Shown: positions 16,207-24,486 of the stretch, in pieces
Numbering within the stretch: position 1 is the first letter of the stretch
Layout of the letters: each line of letters opens with the position of its first letter
NCBI RefSeq assembly: GCF_030695085.1
Contig: NZ_JAUYTS010000004.1
Coordinates: 1-32,557, forward strand
Direction of reading: 5' to 3'
From: Falsiroseomonas sp.
GTDB taxonomy: Bacteria; Pseudomonadota; Alphaproteobacteria; Acetobacterales; Acetobacteraceae
DNA length: 32,557 bases
Notes under the pieces: generated by a model
The model's database searches: none
Seen by the model: only the letters and a program-made list of their open reading frames with translations
What the model was told of the DNA's origin: nothing
Position numbers and translations under genes: made by a program

Positions 16207-19002
16207 ATGATGGCCCGCAATCTGTACAGCCTGCCCGCCTTCACCCTCGCCGCCCTGATGGCGACGGCGGCGCCCGCCTTCGCCAATCCCGCCGCGGACC
16301 GCGCCCGCGCGGCTGACCAGCGGGGTGAATTGCGCGCCGCGCAGATCGAATGGCGCAACGCCGTGCGCGCAAGCCCGGAGGACGGCGCCATCCGCATCGG
16401 CCTTGCGGAAGCCAGCCTGCGGCTCGGCGATTTCGACACCGCGACGCGGGAGACGCGGACGGCGCTGGAGCGCGGCCATGACCCGGAGGGCAGCACCACC
16501 GGGCTGTTGCTGCGGATCTACATGGCGCAGGGCCGCGCACGTGAACTGCTGGCGGATTTCCCGCAGACCGAGACCCCTGCCCCCGTCGCCGGCCAGATCG
16601 CCGCGGCGCGCGCGATGGCGCATCTGCTGCTGCGCGACCTCCCGGCGGCGCGCGACGCCGTGGCGACGGCGGAGCGGCTCGCGCCGAATGCCGCGCAGCC
16701 AGGCCTTGCGGCCGCGGCGCTGGCCCTGACCGAAGGCGATCAGCGCGCCGCGGAAGCGCGGCTGGACCAGGTGCTGGCAGCACACCCCCAGATGGACGAG
16801 GCCTGGCTCCGCAAGGGTTCGCTGCAGCTCGAGCGTGGCGATCGCGCCGGGGCGATCGAGAGCTTTGGCCGCGTCGTCAGCCGCACACCCACCGATGTGC
16901 CGGCGCGGCTGCGCCGGGCGGAGGCGCTGCTGCGTGACGACCGGCCCGCGGAGGCGGCGCAGGATCTCGACGCCGCGCTCGCGATCACGCCGAACAACGT
17001 CACCGCGATCTATCTGCGCGCCATGCAGTTCGGCAGCCAGCGAGACTGGCAGCAGGCCGATGCCGCGCTGCAGCGTATCAGCTCCCAGCTCGGCAATTTC
17101 CCGGACGGCTTTCTGCTGCTCGCCCTGGCGAAGAACGGGCTGGGCCAGCAGGCCCAGGCGGAAGACGCGGCGCGCCGTCATGTGGCCCGTCGGCCGGATG
17201 ATGCGCGCGGTGCCCGCCTGCTCGCCGGCATGGCGATGAATGCCGGGCGGCATGCGGAAGCCGCCCAGGTGCTGACCCGTGCGACCCAGAACCGGCCGCG
17301 CGATGCGGCGCTGTATGAGGCGCTCGGCCGCGCGCAGAGCGCCGCCGGGCGCCCTGATCTTGCCGCGCAGGCGCTGGAGGAAGCGGCGCGGATCGCGCCG
17401 GAGGATGCGGCGCTGCTGACCCGCCTGGGCATCGCCCGGATGGCGGCCGGTGACCCGCGCGGGGCGCAGGGCGCAGTGCAACGTTCGCTCGAACTCGGCC
17501 CGGCACAGCCTGGGGCGCGGGAGATGCTGGCCGCCGCCGCACTCGCCCGCGGCGACCTGGAGGCCGCGGCGGCGGAGCTGGCCCAGCTCGACGCGGCGGG
17601 CCGGCAGGGTGAGATGGGCGGCGCGCTGGACGGCACGCTGCGGCTGCTGCGGCTCGACGCCGCCGGCGCGCGCCGCGCCTTCCAGGGCGTGGTGGAGCGC
17701 CATCCCGCCAGCGTCCCGGGACGGCTAGGCCTGGCGCGCGTGATGATGCTGCAGGATGAGGGGATGGCGGCGGTGCCGCTGCTGGGTGCGGTGCTGCGCG
17801 AGCAACCCGCCAATGGCGAAGCCGCCGCGCGCCTGGCCGCACTGGCCCAGGGCGAAACGGGTGAGGCCCGGAGCGAGGTGGCGGAGGCCGCCCAGGCGGC
17901 GCTGGCTGCGGCGCAGCAGGCCCACCCGGCCAATGCGCAGCTCGCGTTGAACCATGCGGGCCTGCTGCTGCGCCGCGGCAATGCCGCCGCCGCGCTTGCC
18001 GTGCTGGACACCCAGCCGCTGCGCAACCAGCGCGGCACCGGGCTGCCGCTGGCGCGTGCCGAGCTGCATGCGGCACTGGAGCAATTCGACGCCGCTGAGA
18101 GCGCAGCGCGCGAGGCGATGGCCGAGGATCCTTCCTCCGTCCCGGCCCGCCGGCGCCTCGCCTCGCTGCTGGTGCGCAAGAATGACACGCGCAATGCTGA
18201 GGTGCTGCTGCGCCAGGGCCTGCGCGAGGCGCCGGCCGATGAAGGGCTGCAGCAGGCGCTGCTCGGCGTGCTGCGTGAAGGGGCTGGCGGCATGGCGGCG
18301 GCGACGGCCGAGGCGGATCGGCTGGCTCGTGCGCCGAATGCCCCGCCCACCGCCCGCGCCCTGCCCGGCGACCTGCTGATGAGCCAGCAGCGCCATGCCG
18401 AGGCCGCGGAAGCCTATGCCGCGGCGCAGGCCCGCGCTCCGGCATCCCTGCTCGTGCAGCGGCAGGCCGCCGCGCTGCTCGCCGCCGGCCGCGCCCCGGA
18501 GGCGTCGGCCGTGCTGGAGGCCTGGGTCGCAGCCAACCCGGACGACCTGGCGGCGCTGAACACGCTGACGCAGTTCGACCTGATGGCCCGGCGCTTCCCG
18601 CAGGCGGAGACCCGCCTGCGTCGGGTGGTGGCCGCGGCGCCGGAGAACGCCATCGCGTTGAACAACCTGGCCTGGGTGCTGGGTGAGCAGGGCGAGGCGC
18701 ATCTGGCCGAGGCGCGCGGCTTCGCCGAGCGGGCCTACTACCTGGCCCCCAGCCCGAACATCGCCGACACGCTCGGCTGGATCCTGGCCCGCAGCGGTGA
18801 ACCGCAGCTGGCGGTGACGCTGCTGCGCCAGGCGGTGCGCGCCGGGCAGGGGCCGTCCGCCGGCTACCACCTGGCCTATGCGCTGCACCAGGCCGGTGAC
18901 GGCGCCGGTGCGCGGCGCGCGCTGGAGCCGGTGCTGGCCTCGACCACCGACTTCGCCGAGCGCCAGGCGGCCGAGCGCCTGCGCATCACCCTTTCAAACT
19001 GA
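16207..19002 (+). CDS. prsT: XrtA/PEP-CTERM system TPR-repeat protein PrsT
   Basis: Large periplasmic or surface scaffold built from tetratricopeptide repeats, found beside prsKR in this system. The start at 16207 (ATG, with a second ATG at 16210) has GGAG five to eight bases upstream; the frame opens earlier, inside prsR, which is ignored. It has 931 residues, with a signal peptide at 1-25 (LAALMATAAPAFA) followed by more than twenty Ala-rich 34-residue-type repeats to the end. The family is often annotated as a TPR lipoprotein, but here no Cys follows the signal peptide, so cleavage by signal peptidase I is expected. Extreme Ala/Arg/GC bias produces long false frames on the other strands. 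It likely organises the EPS or exosortase assembly; no enzymatic motif is seen. Confidence 0.92.
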   Translation: MMARNLYSLPAFTLAALMATAAPAFANPAADRARAADQRGELRAAQIEWRNAVRASPEDGAIRIGLAEASLRLGDFDTATRETRTALERGHDPEGSTTGLLLRIYMAQGRARELLADFPQTETPAPVAGQIAAARAMAHLLLRDLPAARDAVATAERLAPNAAQPGLAAAALALTEGDQRAAEARLDQVLAAHPQMDEAWLRKGSLQLERGDRAGAIESFGRVVSRTPTDVPARLRRAEALLRDDRPAEAAQDLDAALAITPNNVTAIYLRAMQFGSQRDWQQADAALQRISSQLGNFPDGFLLLALAKNGLGQQAQAEDAARRHVARRPDDARGARLLAGMAMNAGRHAEAAQVLTRATQNRPRDAALYEALGRAQSAAGRPDLAAQALEEAARIAPEDAALLTRLGIARMAAGDPRGAQGAVQRSLELGPAQPGAREMLAAAALARGDLEAAAAELAQLDAAGRQGEMGGALDGTLRLLRLDAAGARRAFQGVVERHPASVPGRLGLARVMMLQDEGMAAVPLLGAVLREQPANGEAAARLAALAQGETGEARSEVAEAAQAALAAAQQAHPANAQLALNHAGLLLRRGNAAAALAVLDTQPLRNQRGTGLPLARAELHAALEQFDAAESAAREAMAEDPSSVPARRRLASLLVRKNDTRNAEVLLRQGLREAPADEGLQQALLGVLREGAGGMAAATAEADRLARAPNAPPTARALPGDLLMSQQRHAEAAEAYAAAQARAPASLLVQRQAAALLAAGRAPEASAVLEAWVAANPDDLAALNTLTQFDLMARRFPQAETRLRRVVAAAPENAIALNNLAWVLGEQGEAHLAEARGFAERAYYLAPSPNIADTLGWILARSGEPQLAVTLLRQAVRAGQGPSAGYHLAYALHQAGDGAGARRALEPVLASTTDFAERQAAERLRITLSN

Positions 19003-19042
19003 GACGAGCAATGTGCCGCAAGGCCCCAGGAGCACAAGGCTG

Positions 19043-20314
19043 ATGCCTCCGGACCAGACCCTGATGCTGCCGGAGGCACGGCCGCAGGTGGCCGACGCAG
19101 CGCGGCCGGAAGGCGTGCTGCGGCTGCTGACCTTCAGCACGCTGTACCCGAATGCGGCACAGCCCAACCACGGCGTCTTCGTGGAAAACCGCCTGCGCCA
19201 TCTGGTGGCCAGCGGCGCGGCGAGCAGCACCGTGCTGGCGCCCGTACCGTACTTCCCCTTCGCCGCGGCCGCGCGGCTGGGCGGGGCCCGGATGCAGGGT
19301 TGGGCGCGCTATGCCGGCATCCCGGTGCGGGAGGACCGCCACGGGCTGGCGGTGCACCACCCGCGCTTCGCCGCATTGCCGGGCGTCGGCATGCTGACCG
19401 GGCCGGCCACGCTCTACGCCAGCGCCCGTCGCGTGCTTGCCCAGCTGCTGGCGGAAGGGCATCGGTTCGATGCCATCGATGCGCATTATGTCTATCCGGA
19501 CGGCGTCGCGGCGGTCTGGCTGGGGCGCGAATTCGGGCTGCCGGTCGTGATCACCGCGCGCGGCTCCGACATTTCCCAATTGCCGAACCACGCCGTGCCG
19601 CGCCGGCTGATCCAGCATGCGATACGGCGTGCGGATGCGCTGATCGCGGTGAGTGTCGGGCTGAAGGATGGCCTGGTGGCACTGGGCGCGCCGGCGGGCA
19701 AGGTGACGGTGCTGCGCAACGGCGTCGACCTGAAGGCCTTCCGGCCGGCCGGCGACCGGCTCGAGACGCGCGCTGCGCTGGGCCTGGGCAACGGGCCGCT
19801 GCTGCTGTCGGTTGGCCACCTGATTCCGCGCAAGGGGCATGATCTGATCATTCGCGCCCTGCCGCTGCTGCCCGGGCATGCGCTGATGGTGCTGGGTGAC
19901 GGGCCGGAGCGTGCCGCGCTGCAGGCGTTGGCCGAGCAGCTCGGCGTGGCGGACCGCGTGCATCTTCTGGGCAGCCGGCCGCATGCCGAGTTGGCGCGTT
20001 ACTACAGCGCGGCCGACGCGCTTGTACTGGCCTCCTCACGTGAGGGCTGGGCCAATGTGCTGCTGGAATCAATGGCCTGCGGTACCCCGGTGGTGGCCAG
20101 CCCCGCCTGGGGCAGTCGCGAGGCGGTGCGCAGCCCGGCCGCAGGCGTGGTGATGGAAAAGACCACGCCGGAGGCGATCGCCACAAGCGTGCGCCGCCTG
20201 CTGGCCGCACGCCAGGACCGGGACGCCACGCGCGCCTACGCAGAAGGCTTCGGCTGGGAAGACACGACGCTGGGCCAGCTTTCGGTATTCCGGAAGGTGC
20301 GGGCATGCGCCTGA
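19043..20314 (+). CDS. Glycosyltransferase family 4
   Basis: Cytoplasmic GT-B glycosyltransferase for EPS assembly. The open frame reaches back to 18878 inside prsT; the ATG at 19043 with AGGAG upstream (10 bases) gives 423 residues and starts just before the conserved domain. N-terminal domain: LTFSTLYPNAAQPNHGVFVENR (family signature for EPS GT4 enzymes, near 29-50), and YVYPDGVAA. C-terminal domain: SVGHLIPRKGHD with R263/K264, VLGDGPER, and the EX7E motif EGWANVLLE (335-343). It lies between prsT (41 bases) and the ligase (34 bases). The sugar specificity cannot be read from sequence. Confidence 0.93.
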   Translation: MPPDQTLMLPEARPQVADAARPEGVLRLLTFSTLYPNAAQPNHGVFVENRLRHLVASGAASSTVLAPVPYFPFAAAARLGGARMQGWARYAGIPVREDRHGLAVHHPRFAALPGVGMLTGPATLYASARRVLAQLLAEGHRFDAIDAHYVYPDGVAAVWLGREFGLPVVITARGSDISQLPNHAVPRRLIQHAIRRADALIAVSVGLKDGLVALGAPAGKVTVLRNGVDLKAFRPAGDRLETRAALGLGNGPLLLSVGHLIPRKGHDLIIRALPLLPGHALMVLGDGPERAALQALAEQLGVADRVHLLGSRPHAELARYYSAADALVLASSREGWANVLLESMACGTPVVASPAWGSREAVRSPAAGVVMEKTTPEAIATSVRRLLAARQDRDATRAYAEGFGWEDTTLGQLSVFRKVRACA

Positions 20315-20348
20315 ACATCCTCGCGCGTAGCGCCGGAGCCTCAGTTCG

Positions 20349-21707
20349 ATGATCCGCAACCTGGTCTTCATGGCGGTGCTGTTCCCGATGCTCGTCACGG
20401 CGTTGGCGCAGCCCTTCGTCGGCATCCTGCTGTGGTCCTGGATCTCCTTCATGAACCCGCACCGCGAGATCTGGGGAACGGCTGCCAATTTGCCCTGGGG
20501 CGTGATGGTACTGGGCGCGACGCTCATCGGATGCGTCCTGGCAAGGGAGCCGCGCCAACTGCCCGTGAATGGCGTGACCGTGCTGCTGGTGCTGATGCTG
20601 GCGATGTTCACACTGACGACCTTCACCGGACTCGGCACGCCGGCCGATGCCTGGGCCAAGTGGGACCGGGCGATGCGGGTCATCGTGGTGCTGATGCTGA
20701 CGGCCGCAATGCTGTCCGACCGGCGCCGGCTGGACGCGCTGATCTGGCTGATGGTGATCGCCATCGGTTATTACGGCGTGCGCGGCGGCATTTTCACCAT
20801 CATGACCGGCGGCAGTTACCGGGTCTGGGGCCCGGAACAGTCGATGATCGCTGACAACAACCACATCGGCGCCGCGATGCTGGTGGCGCTGCCGCTGATG
20901 AACTACCTGCGCCTGCAGGCCGGTCACCGGCTGGTGCGCATCGGGCTGGCCGCCGCCATGGTGCTGACGCTGTTCGCCATCATCGGCACCTACTCGCGTG
21001 GCGCCCTGTTGGGCATTGCGGCGGTCATCGTGGTGATGTGGCTGCGGTCCCGCCACAAGTTGCTGGGCGGCATCATCATGGCCGCCGTGCTCGCGGTCGC
21101 CATCAATTTCATGCCGGCGCAATGGACCGACCGCATGAACACCATCGGCACCTACGAGGAGGATCAATCCGCGACGACCCGCCTGAAACTGTGGGAGGTG
21201 TCGTTCCGTCTGGCGCTGGATCGGCCACTGGTCGGCTCGGGCTTCCGGGGGCCCTACACGCAATCTGCCGTCGATACCGTGATGCCGGGTGGCCCGGCGA
21301 GGGCCGTGCACAGCATCTGGTTCGAAGTGATGGGCGAACACGGCTTCATCGGCTTTGCCTTGTGGTTGGGCCTGACGCTGGCCGGCGCGTGGTACGCCTG
21401 GCGACTGATCCGGCTGGCGCGCCTCCATCCACAACTTGCCTGGGCGGGCGATCTCGGCCGGATGCTGCAGGTCTCGATCGTCGCCTATTGCGCGGCGGGC
21501 ACTTTCCTGTCGCTCGCCTACTGGGACTACTACTGGACCCTGCTGGTGGTTGCGCCCGCCGCGCTCGCCATCGCGCGACGCAGCCTTTCGCAGCAGAGCG
21601 ACGCGGAACCTGCCGGCTTCGGCTGGCGAACCGTGCGCGCAGACTCCGCCACGCCGCGTCCCGCCGTCGCCGCGAGTTGGAGCCGGCAAGGGCGGGCCAG
21701 CACATGA
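20349..21707 (+). CDS. Exosortase A-associated O-antigen ligase/polymerase-like protein
   Basis: Multi-pass inner-membrane protein of the Wzy/WaaL superfamily; this subgroup is annotated as a probable O-glycosylation ligase of the XrtA system. It has 452 residues. Subgroup hallmarks include SWISFMNPHREIWG (N-terminal), GYYGVRGGIFTIMTGG, and VWGPEQSMIADNNHIGAA (about 157-174). A periplasmic loop follows with TRLKLWEVSFRLALDRPLVGSGF and HSIWFEVMGEHGFIGF, where WaaL-like enzymes carry catalytic residues. About eleven TM segments are seen. It could polymerise the EPS or transfer glycans to the PEP-CTERM protein. The ribosome site GGAG is eleven bases from the ATG. Confidence 0.93.
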   Translation: MIRNLVFMAVLFPMLVTALAQPFVGILLWSWISFMNPHREIWGTAANLPWGVMVLGATLIGCVLAREPRQLPVNGVTVLLVLMLAMFTLTTFTGLGTPADAWAKWDRAMRVIVVLMLTAAMLSDRRRLDALIWLMVIAIGYYGVRGGIFTIMTGGSYRVWGPEQSMIADNNHIGAAMLVALPLMNYLRLQAGHRLVRIGLAAAMVLTLFAIIGTYSRGALLGIAAVIVVMWLRSRHKLLGGIIMAAVLAVAINFMPAQWTDRMNTIGTYEEDQSATTRLKLWEVSFRLALDRPLVGSGFRGPYTQSAVDTVMPGGPARAVHSIWFEVMGEHGFIGFALWLGLTLAGAWYAWRLIRLARLHPQLAWAGDLGRMLQVSIVAYCAAGTFLSLAYWDYYWTLLVVAPAALAIARRSLSQQSDAEPAGFGWRTVRADSATPRPAVAASWSRQGRAST

Positions 21708-21735
21708 CCGTCACGCAAGCGACAAGGAGCACCTC

Positions 21736-22023
21736 ATGCAGAGCCTGTATTTTCTCGCCATGCTTCTGGGCGTCGCCTGGCTTTGCGTCTGGAGCATCCT
21801 GCCCCCAGCCTATCGTACGCGGGGCTGGTGGCCATTCGACATGCGCTGCGACACGATCGAAGGCGCGGAAGCCAGCCTGCCGGACAATGATGCCCGTGGC
21901 CCGTCGCGCGCCCGTCGCGAAACCCCGGCGCCGGCTGCCGAGCCACCGGTCGCCACAGGTCGACCCACAGAGTCCTGGCGGGTTCGCCGGGCGCAGGGCG
22001 CGGGGTCCCGTCGCCAGCGTTGA
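21736..22023 (+). CDS. Small single-TM protein of unknown function
   Basis: I do not recognise this 95-residue protein. It begins MQSLYFLAMLLGVAWLCVW, one N-terminal TM segment (about residues 4-23), followed by ILPPAYRTRGWWPFDMR and a Pro/Ala/Arg-rich tail ending in SRRQR. The translation start is strongly supported by AAGGAG six bases before the ATG. The frame extends upstream into the ligase gene but only as a shadow. It lies 28 bases after the ligase and directly before the tiny ORF and the large lipoprotein. Topology (short N-tail, basic C-tail) suggests a cytoplasmic C-terminus, perhaps an accessory subunit of the ligase or export complex, which is inference. Confidence 0.75.
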   Translation: MQSLYFLAMLLGVAWLCVWSILPPAYRTRGWWPFDMRCDTIEGAEASLPDNDARGPSRARRETPAPAAEPPVATGRPTESWRVRRAQGAGSRRQR

Positions 22024-22028
22024 GGAGA

Positions 22029-22072
22029 TGGGCATGGCCCACATGACGCTTGAAGCGGTGGGCATAGCCCAC
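22029..22072. repeat. Twin palindromes 30 bases apart before the lipoprotein gene
   Basis: TGGGCATGGCCCAC (22029-22042) and TGGGCATAGCCCAC (22059-22072) differ at one base, start exactly 30 bases apart, and each contains an inverted repeat TGGGC-3-GCCCA; the second is extended to GTGGGC/GCCCAC. They end 44 bases before the ATG at 22117. They could act as paired operator sites or as two short mRNA hairpins. Confidence 0.7.
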
Positions 22073-22120
22073 GGGGCGATGATGGCGTTGGCCAGCACGA
22101 TGAGGGAGCGAGCCGCATGA
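22034..22120 (+). CDS. Possible 28-residue leader peptide/small ORF
   Basis: ATG at 22034 (or 22028) opens a short frame, MAHMTLEAVGIAHG..., ending at a TGA (22118-22120) that overlaps the next gene start as ATGA. GGAG lies six bases before 22034. The peptide contains a rough ten-residue repeat (GMAHMT / GIAHGA) because of the twin DNA palindromes below it. It may be a translational-coupling leader for the lipoprotein gene or just the mRNA context of a regulatory structure. No homology is recognised. Confidence 0.4.
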   Translation: MAHMTLEAVGIAHGAMMALASTMRERAA

Positions 22121-24360
22121 GCAAGTGGAACAAGGCGGGAGCTTCCCCGGAGGGGGACGAACAATCCCGCCCCGGGCCTTTGCTCGGACGCCGCGGAGTT
22201 GGGCTGCTGGGGGCTGGTTTGCTGGCGGGCTGTGCCGTGGCGGGACCTGGCGTCGGGCGGGCGAATACCGCCGGCCGCGGTGGTGTGGTGCTGGCGGATC
22301 CCCTGCCCTGCCTCGCGCGGGCCGAGGATCTGACAGGGCTGCTCCTGCAGGGCAGTGGCCGGGCATCCGGCAGTGAAATCCTGACCTTCGGGCTGCCGTT
22401 CCGCGCGGGCCAGATGCCGCGCGGCGCGACGCTTGCTGCACGCGGGGGGAGCCGCGCCTCGCGGGTCCAACTTGACGTGGTCACGCGGCATCCTGATGGC
22501 ACGGCGCGCTTCGCGGTGGTCAGCCTGGAAGCCGCTGGACTGCCGAACAACGCACGACAGGGCTTCGTGCTGTCGCGCGCGAACACGCCGGCGGAGCCCG
22601 CGCTTGATCTGGCCGCGGCGTTGTCGGGGCGCCAGGCCGTGGTCGAGCTGACACCGCTCTCGGGCGGTGGCCGGCCCTGGCGGCTGGATTTGCTGGAGCA
22701 ACTGCGGGCCGCACCACTGGGCGCATCCTGGCAGTCCGGACCGCTGGCGGTGCAGCGGCGCATCAGCGCCGCGGTGCCGCCGGAGGTGGTGGGCGGCGCC
22801 ACCTCCATGCGCCTGGTGGCCGATATCGCGGCACGGGCGGACGGCACGCTCTGGGTCGATGTCTGGTTCCGCAACGACATTGCGATGCAGCCCGGCGGTG
22901 GCGTGGCAGCCTATTCGGCGCGGGTTGTGCTGGACGGTCGGGAGGCGCTGCAGGCCACGATGCCCGCGCATCACCAGTATCGCAGCTGGGGCCGGCTGCT
23001 CGGTGCGTTGCCCGGTGGTCAGCCGGCCGCGACGCAACCACCGGTGCGCCACGACACACTCTACCTGGCTGACACCGGCGCCATCGCCCATTACGACCTG
23101 ACCGCGGGCGTCGATGAGACCATGCTGGCTTCGATGACGCAGCAGATGGCGCGGCCGGATTGGCATGCGGCCTTCGATGCGCGCGGCATCATGCAGTACA
23201 TGCCGACTGGTGGCGGGCGCATGGATCTGGGCCCCACCACTGGCTACCAGGCCGCCTGGCTTATCAGCGGTGATCCGCGGGCGGCCGATTACTGCATCGG
23301 GCAGGCCGAGGCGGCCGGGACCATTCCCTGGCACTTCTGGGATCCGAATGGCGGCGCGGACCGGCGCGGCGGCTGGCTGGATGCGCAGCACTGGCCGCGG
23401 CTATGGACGGATGGGCGCGGCCGTCGTCCACCGGGCGGACTCGCGCAGCAGATCAGCGGGGATACCGGCTGGAACATCGACACGACCCACCAGCCCGACC
23501 TGTGCTTCGTACCCTATCTGATCACCGGACGCCGCGCTTTCGCGGATGAGGTGATGGCGCAGGGCGCCTGGAACGTGCTCGGCATCTGGCCCGCCGTGCG
23601 CAACCCGCCGGGCATGCGCAACAACCAGGAAGGCTTTCTTGTCGTCCATAAGCGGCAGGTTCGCGGAGCCGCATGGTCCATCCGCCAACTGGACGAGGCC
23701 GCATGGACCGCACCGGATGGTGACGCGAACCAGGCCTATCTGCGACATGTCGCGGACCGGAACTGGTCGTGGCTGCGGGAGCAGATCCCGGCCTGGACGG
23801 AGCTGCAGGGCGAATTGCATGGCTGGCTGCTGCCCTACGAACTTGGCGGGGGTGGGGTGGAGCTGCTGCCCTGGCAGCAGGACTACTTCGCCTCCGCAGC
23901 GGCGGCGGCGGCACGGCAGGGCAATGCCGATGCGCGGGTCTTTCTCGGCTGGATGGCCAACTTCCTGGTCGGCCGTTTCAACGCGGCCGATCGCGGCTTC
24001 GCGCGCAACGACGGCGCGGCCTTCGTCCTCATCGCGAGCCTTCCGGGTAGCGAGGGCGGCATTGCCCGGCCTTTCCGAAGCTGGGCCGAAGTCGGGCAGG
24101 CGACGCGCGCGCGCAACCGGTCGAATGGCGATGGCTGGGCCAGGAGCCAGGGCGAATACGCCCGGTTGGCCATGCAGTCCCTGGCGCAGCTTGCCGACAT
24201 CCTGGACCACGAAGGCGCGCGGCGTACCTATGACTGGCTTGCCGGCGCCGGGGCACCGTTCACGGATCCGATGAGTTTCGCGCGCCAGCCGACCTTGAAC
24301 ATCGCCCCGCGTGGCGCACCACGGCTGCCGAGCCGGGTCCGGCGTTGCGTGCCCGCCTGA
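22117..24360 (+). CDS. Large secreted Tat/lipoprotein-type protein, candidate polysaccharide-active enzyme
   Basis: It has 747 residues and I cannot assign a named family with confidence. The N-terminus has twin Arg (GRRGVGLL, 24-31), a hydrophobic stretch, and a lipobox LAGC with C39, so it is probably a Tat-exported lipoprotein. Residues 84-140 (FGLPFRAGQMPRG... RHPDGTARFAVVSLE) resemble the N-terminal beta-barrel of YetA/rhamnogalacturonan-lyase-like RIFT domains. The region 330-710 is helical and Trp-rich (HFWDPNGG 406-413, WNIDTTHQPDL 452-462, PYLITGRRAFADE, RGAAWSIRQLDEAAW 516-530), resembling an (alpha/alpha)-toroid of lyases and hydrolases. Context in an EPS locus suggests it cuts, trims or binds the EPS outside the cytoplasm. 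Function is inference. Confidence 0.8.
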   Translation: MSKWNKAGASPEGDEQSRPGPLLGRRGVGLLGAGLLAGCAVAGPGVGRANTAGRGGVVLADPLPCLARAEDLTGLLLQGSGRASGSEILTFGLPFRAGQMPRGATLAARGGSRASRVQLDVVTRHPDGTARFAVVSLEAAGLPNNARQGFVLSRANTPAEPALDLAAALSGRQAVVELTPLSGGGRPWRLDLLEQLRAAPLGASWQSGPLAVQRRISAAVPPEVVGGATSMRLVADIAARADGTLWVDVWFRNDIAMQPGGGVAAYSARVVLDGREALQATMPAHHQYRSWGRLLGALPGGQPAATQPPVRHDTLYLADTGAIAHYDLTAGVDETMLASMTQQMARPDWHAAFDARGIMQYMPTGGGRMDLGPTTGYQAAWLISGDPRAADYCIGQAEAAGTIPWHFWDPNGGADRRGGWLDAQHWPRLWTDGRGRRPPGGLAQQISGDTGWNIDTTHQPDLCFVPYLITGRRAFADEVMAQGAWNVLGIWPAVRNPPGMRNNQEGFLVVHKRQVRGAAWSIRQLDEAAWTAPDGDANQAYLRHVADRNWSWLREQIPAWTELQGELHGWLLPYELGGGGVELLPWQQDYFASAAAAAARQGNADARVFLGWMANFLVGRFNAADRGFARNDGAAFVLIASLPGSEGGIARPFRSWAEVGQATRARNRSNGDGWARSQGEYARLAMQSLAQLADILDHEGARRTYDWLAGAGAPFTDPMSFARQPTLNIAPRGAPRLPSRVRRCVPA

Positions 24361-24446
24361 TGGAACCGCACGTTCGTTCCTTCGGCGCATTGGCCGTGCC
24401 CGCCCTGGCGACACTGTCCGGCGCTTTCCCTCTCCACCCCCATGGC

Positions 24447-24468
24447 GCGCGGCGGCCGACCGCCGCGC
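24447..24468 (+). promoter_or_regulatory. GC-rich hairpin before the epimerase ribosome site
   Basis: GCGCGGCGG (24447-24455) and CCGCCGCGC (24460-24468) form a 9-bp stem with the 4-base loop CCGA. The epimerase ribosome site GGAG (24475-24478) follows six bases later. There is no T-run, so a classic intrinsic terminator is unlikely; an mRNA structure affecting the boundary between the lipoprotein and epimerase messages is possible. Confidence 0.5.
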
Positions 24469-24486
24469 CGTCCCGGAGTTGATTCG

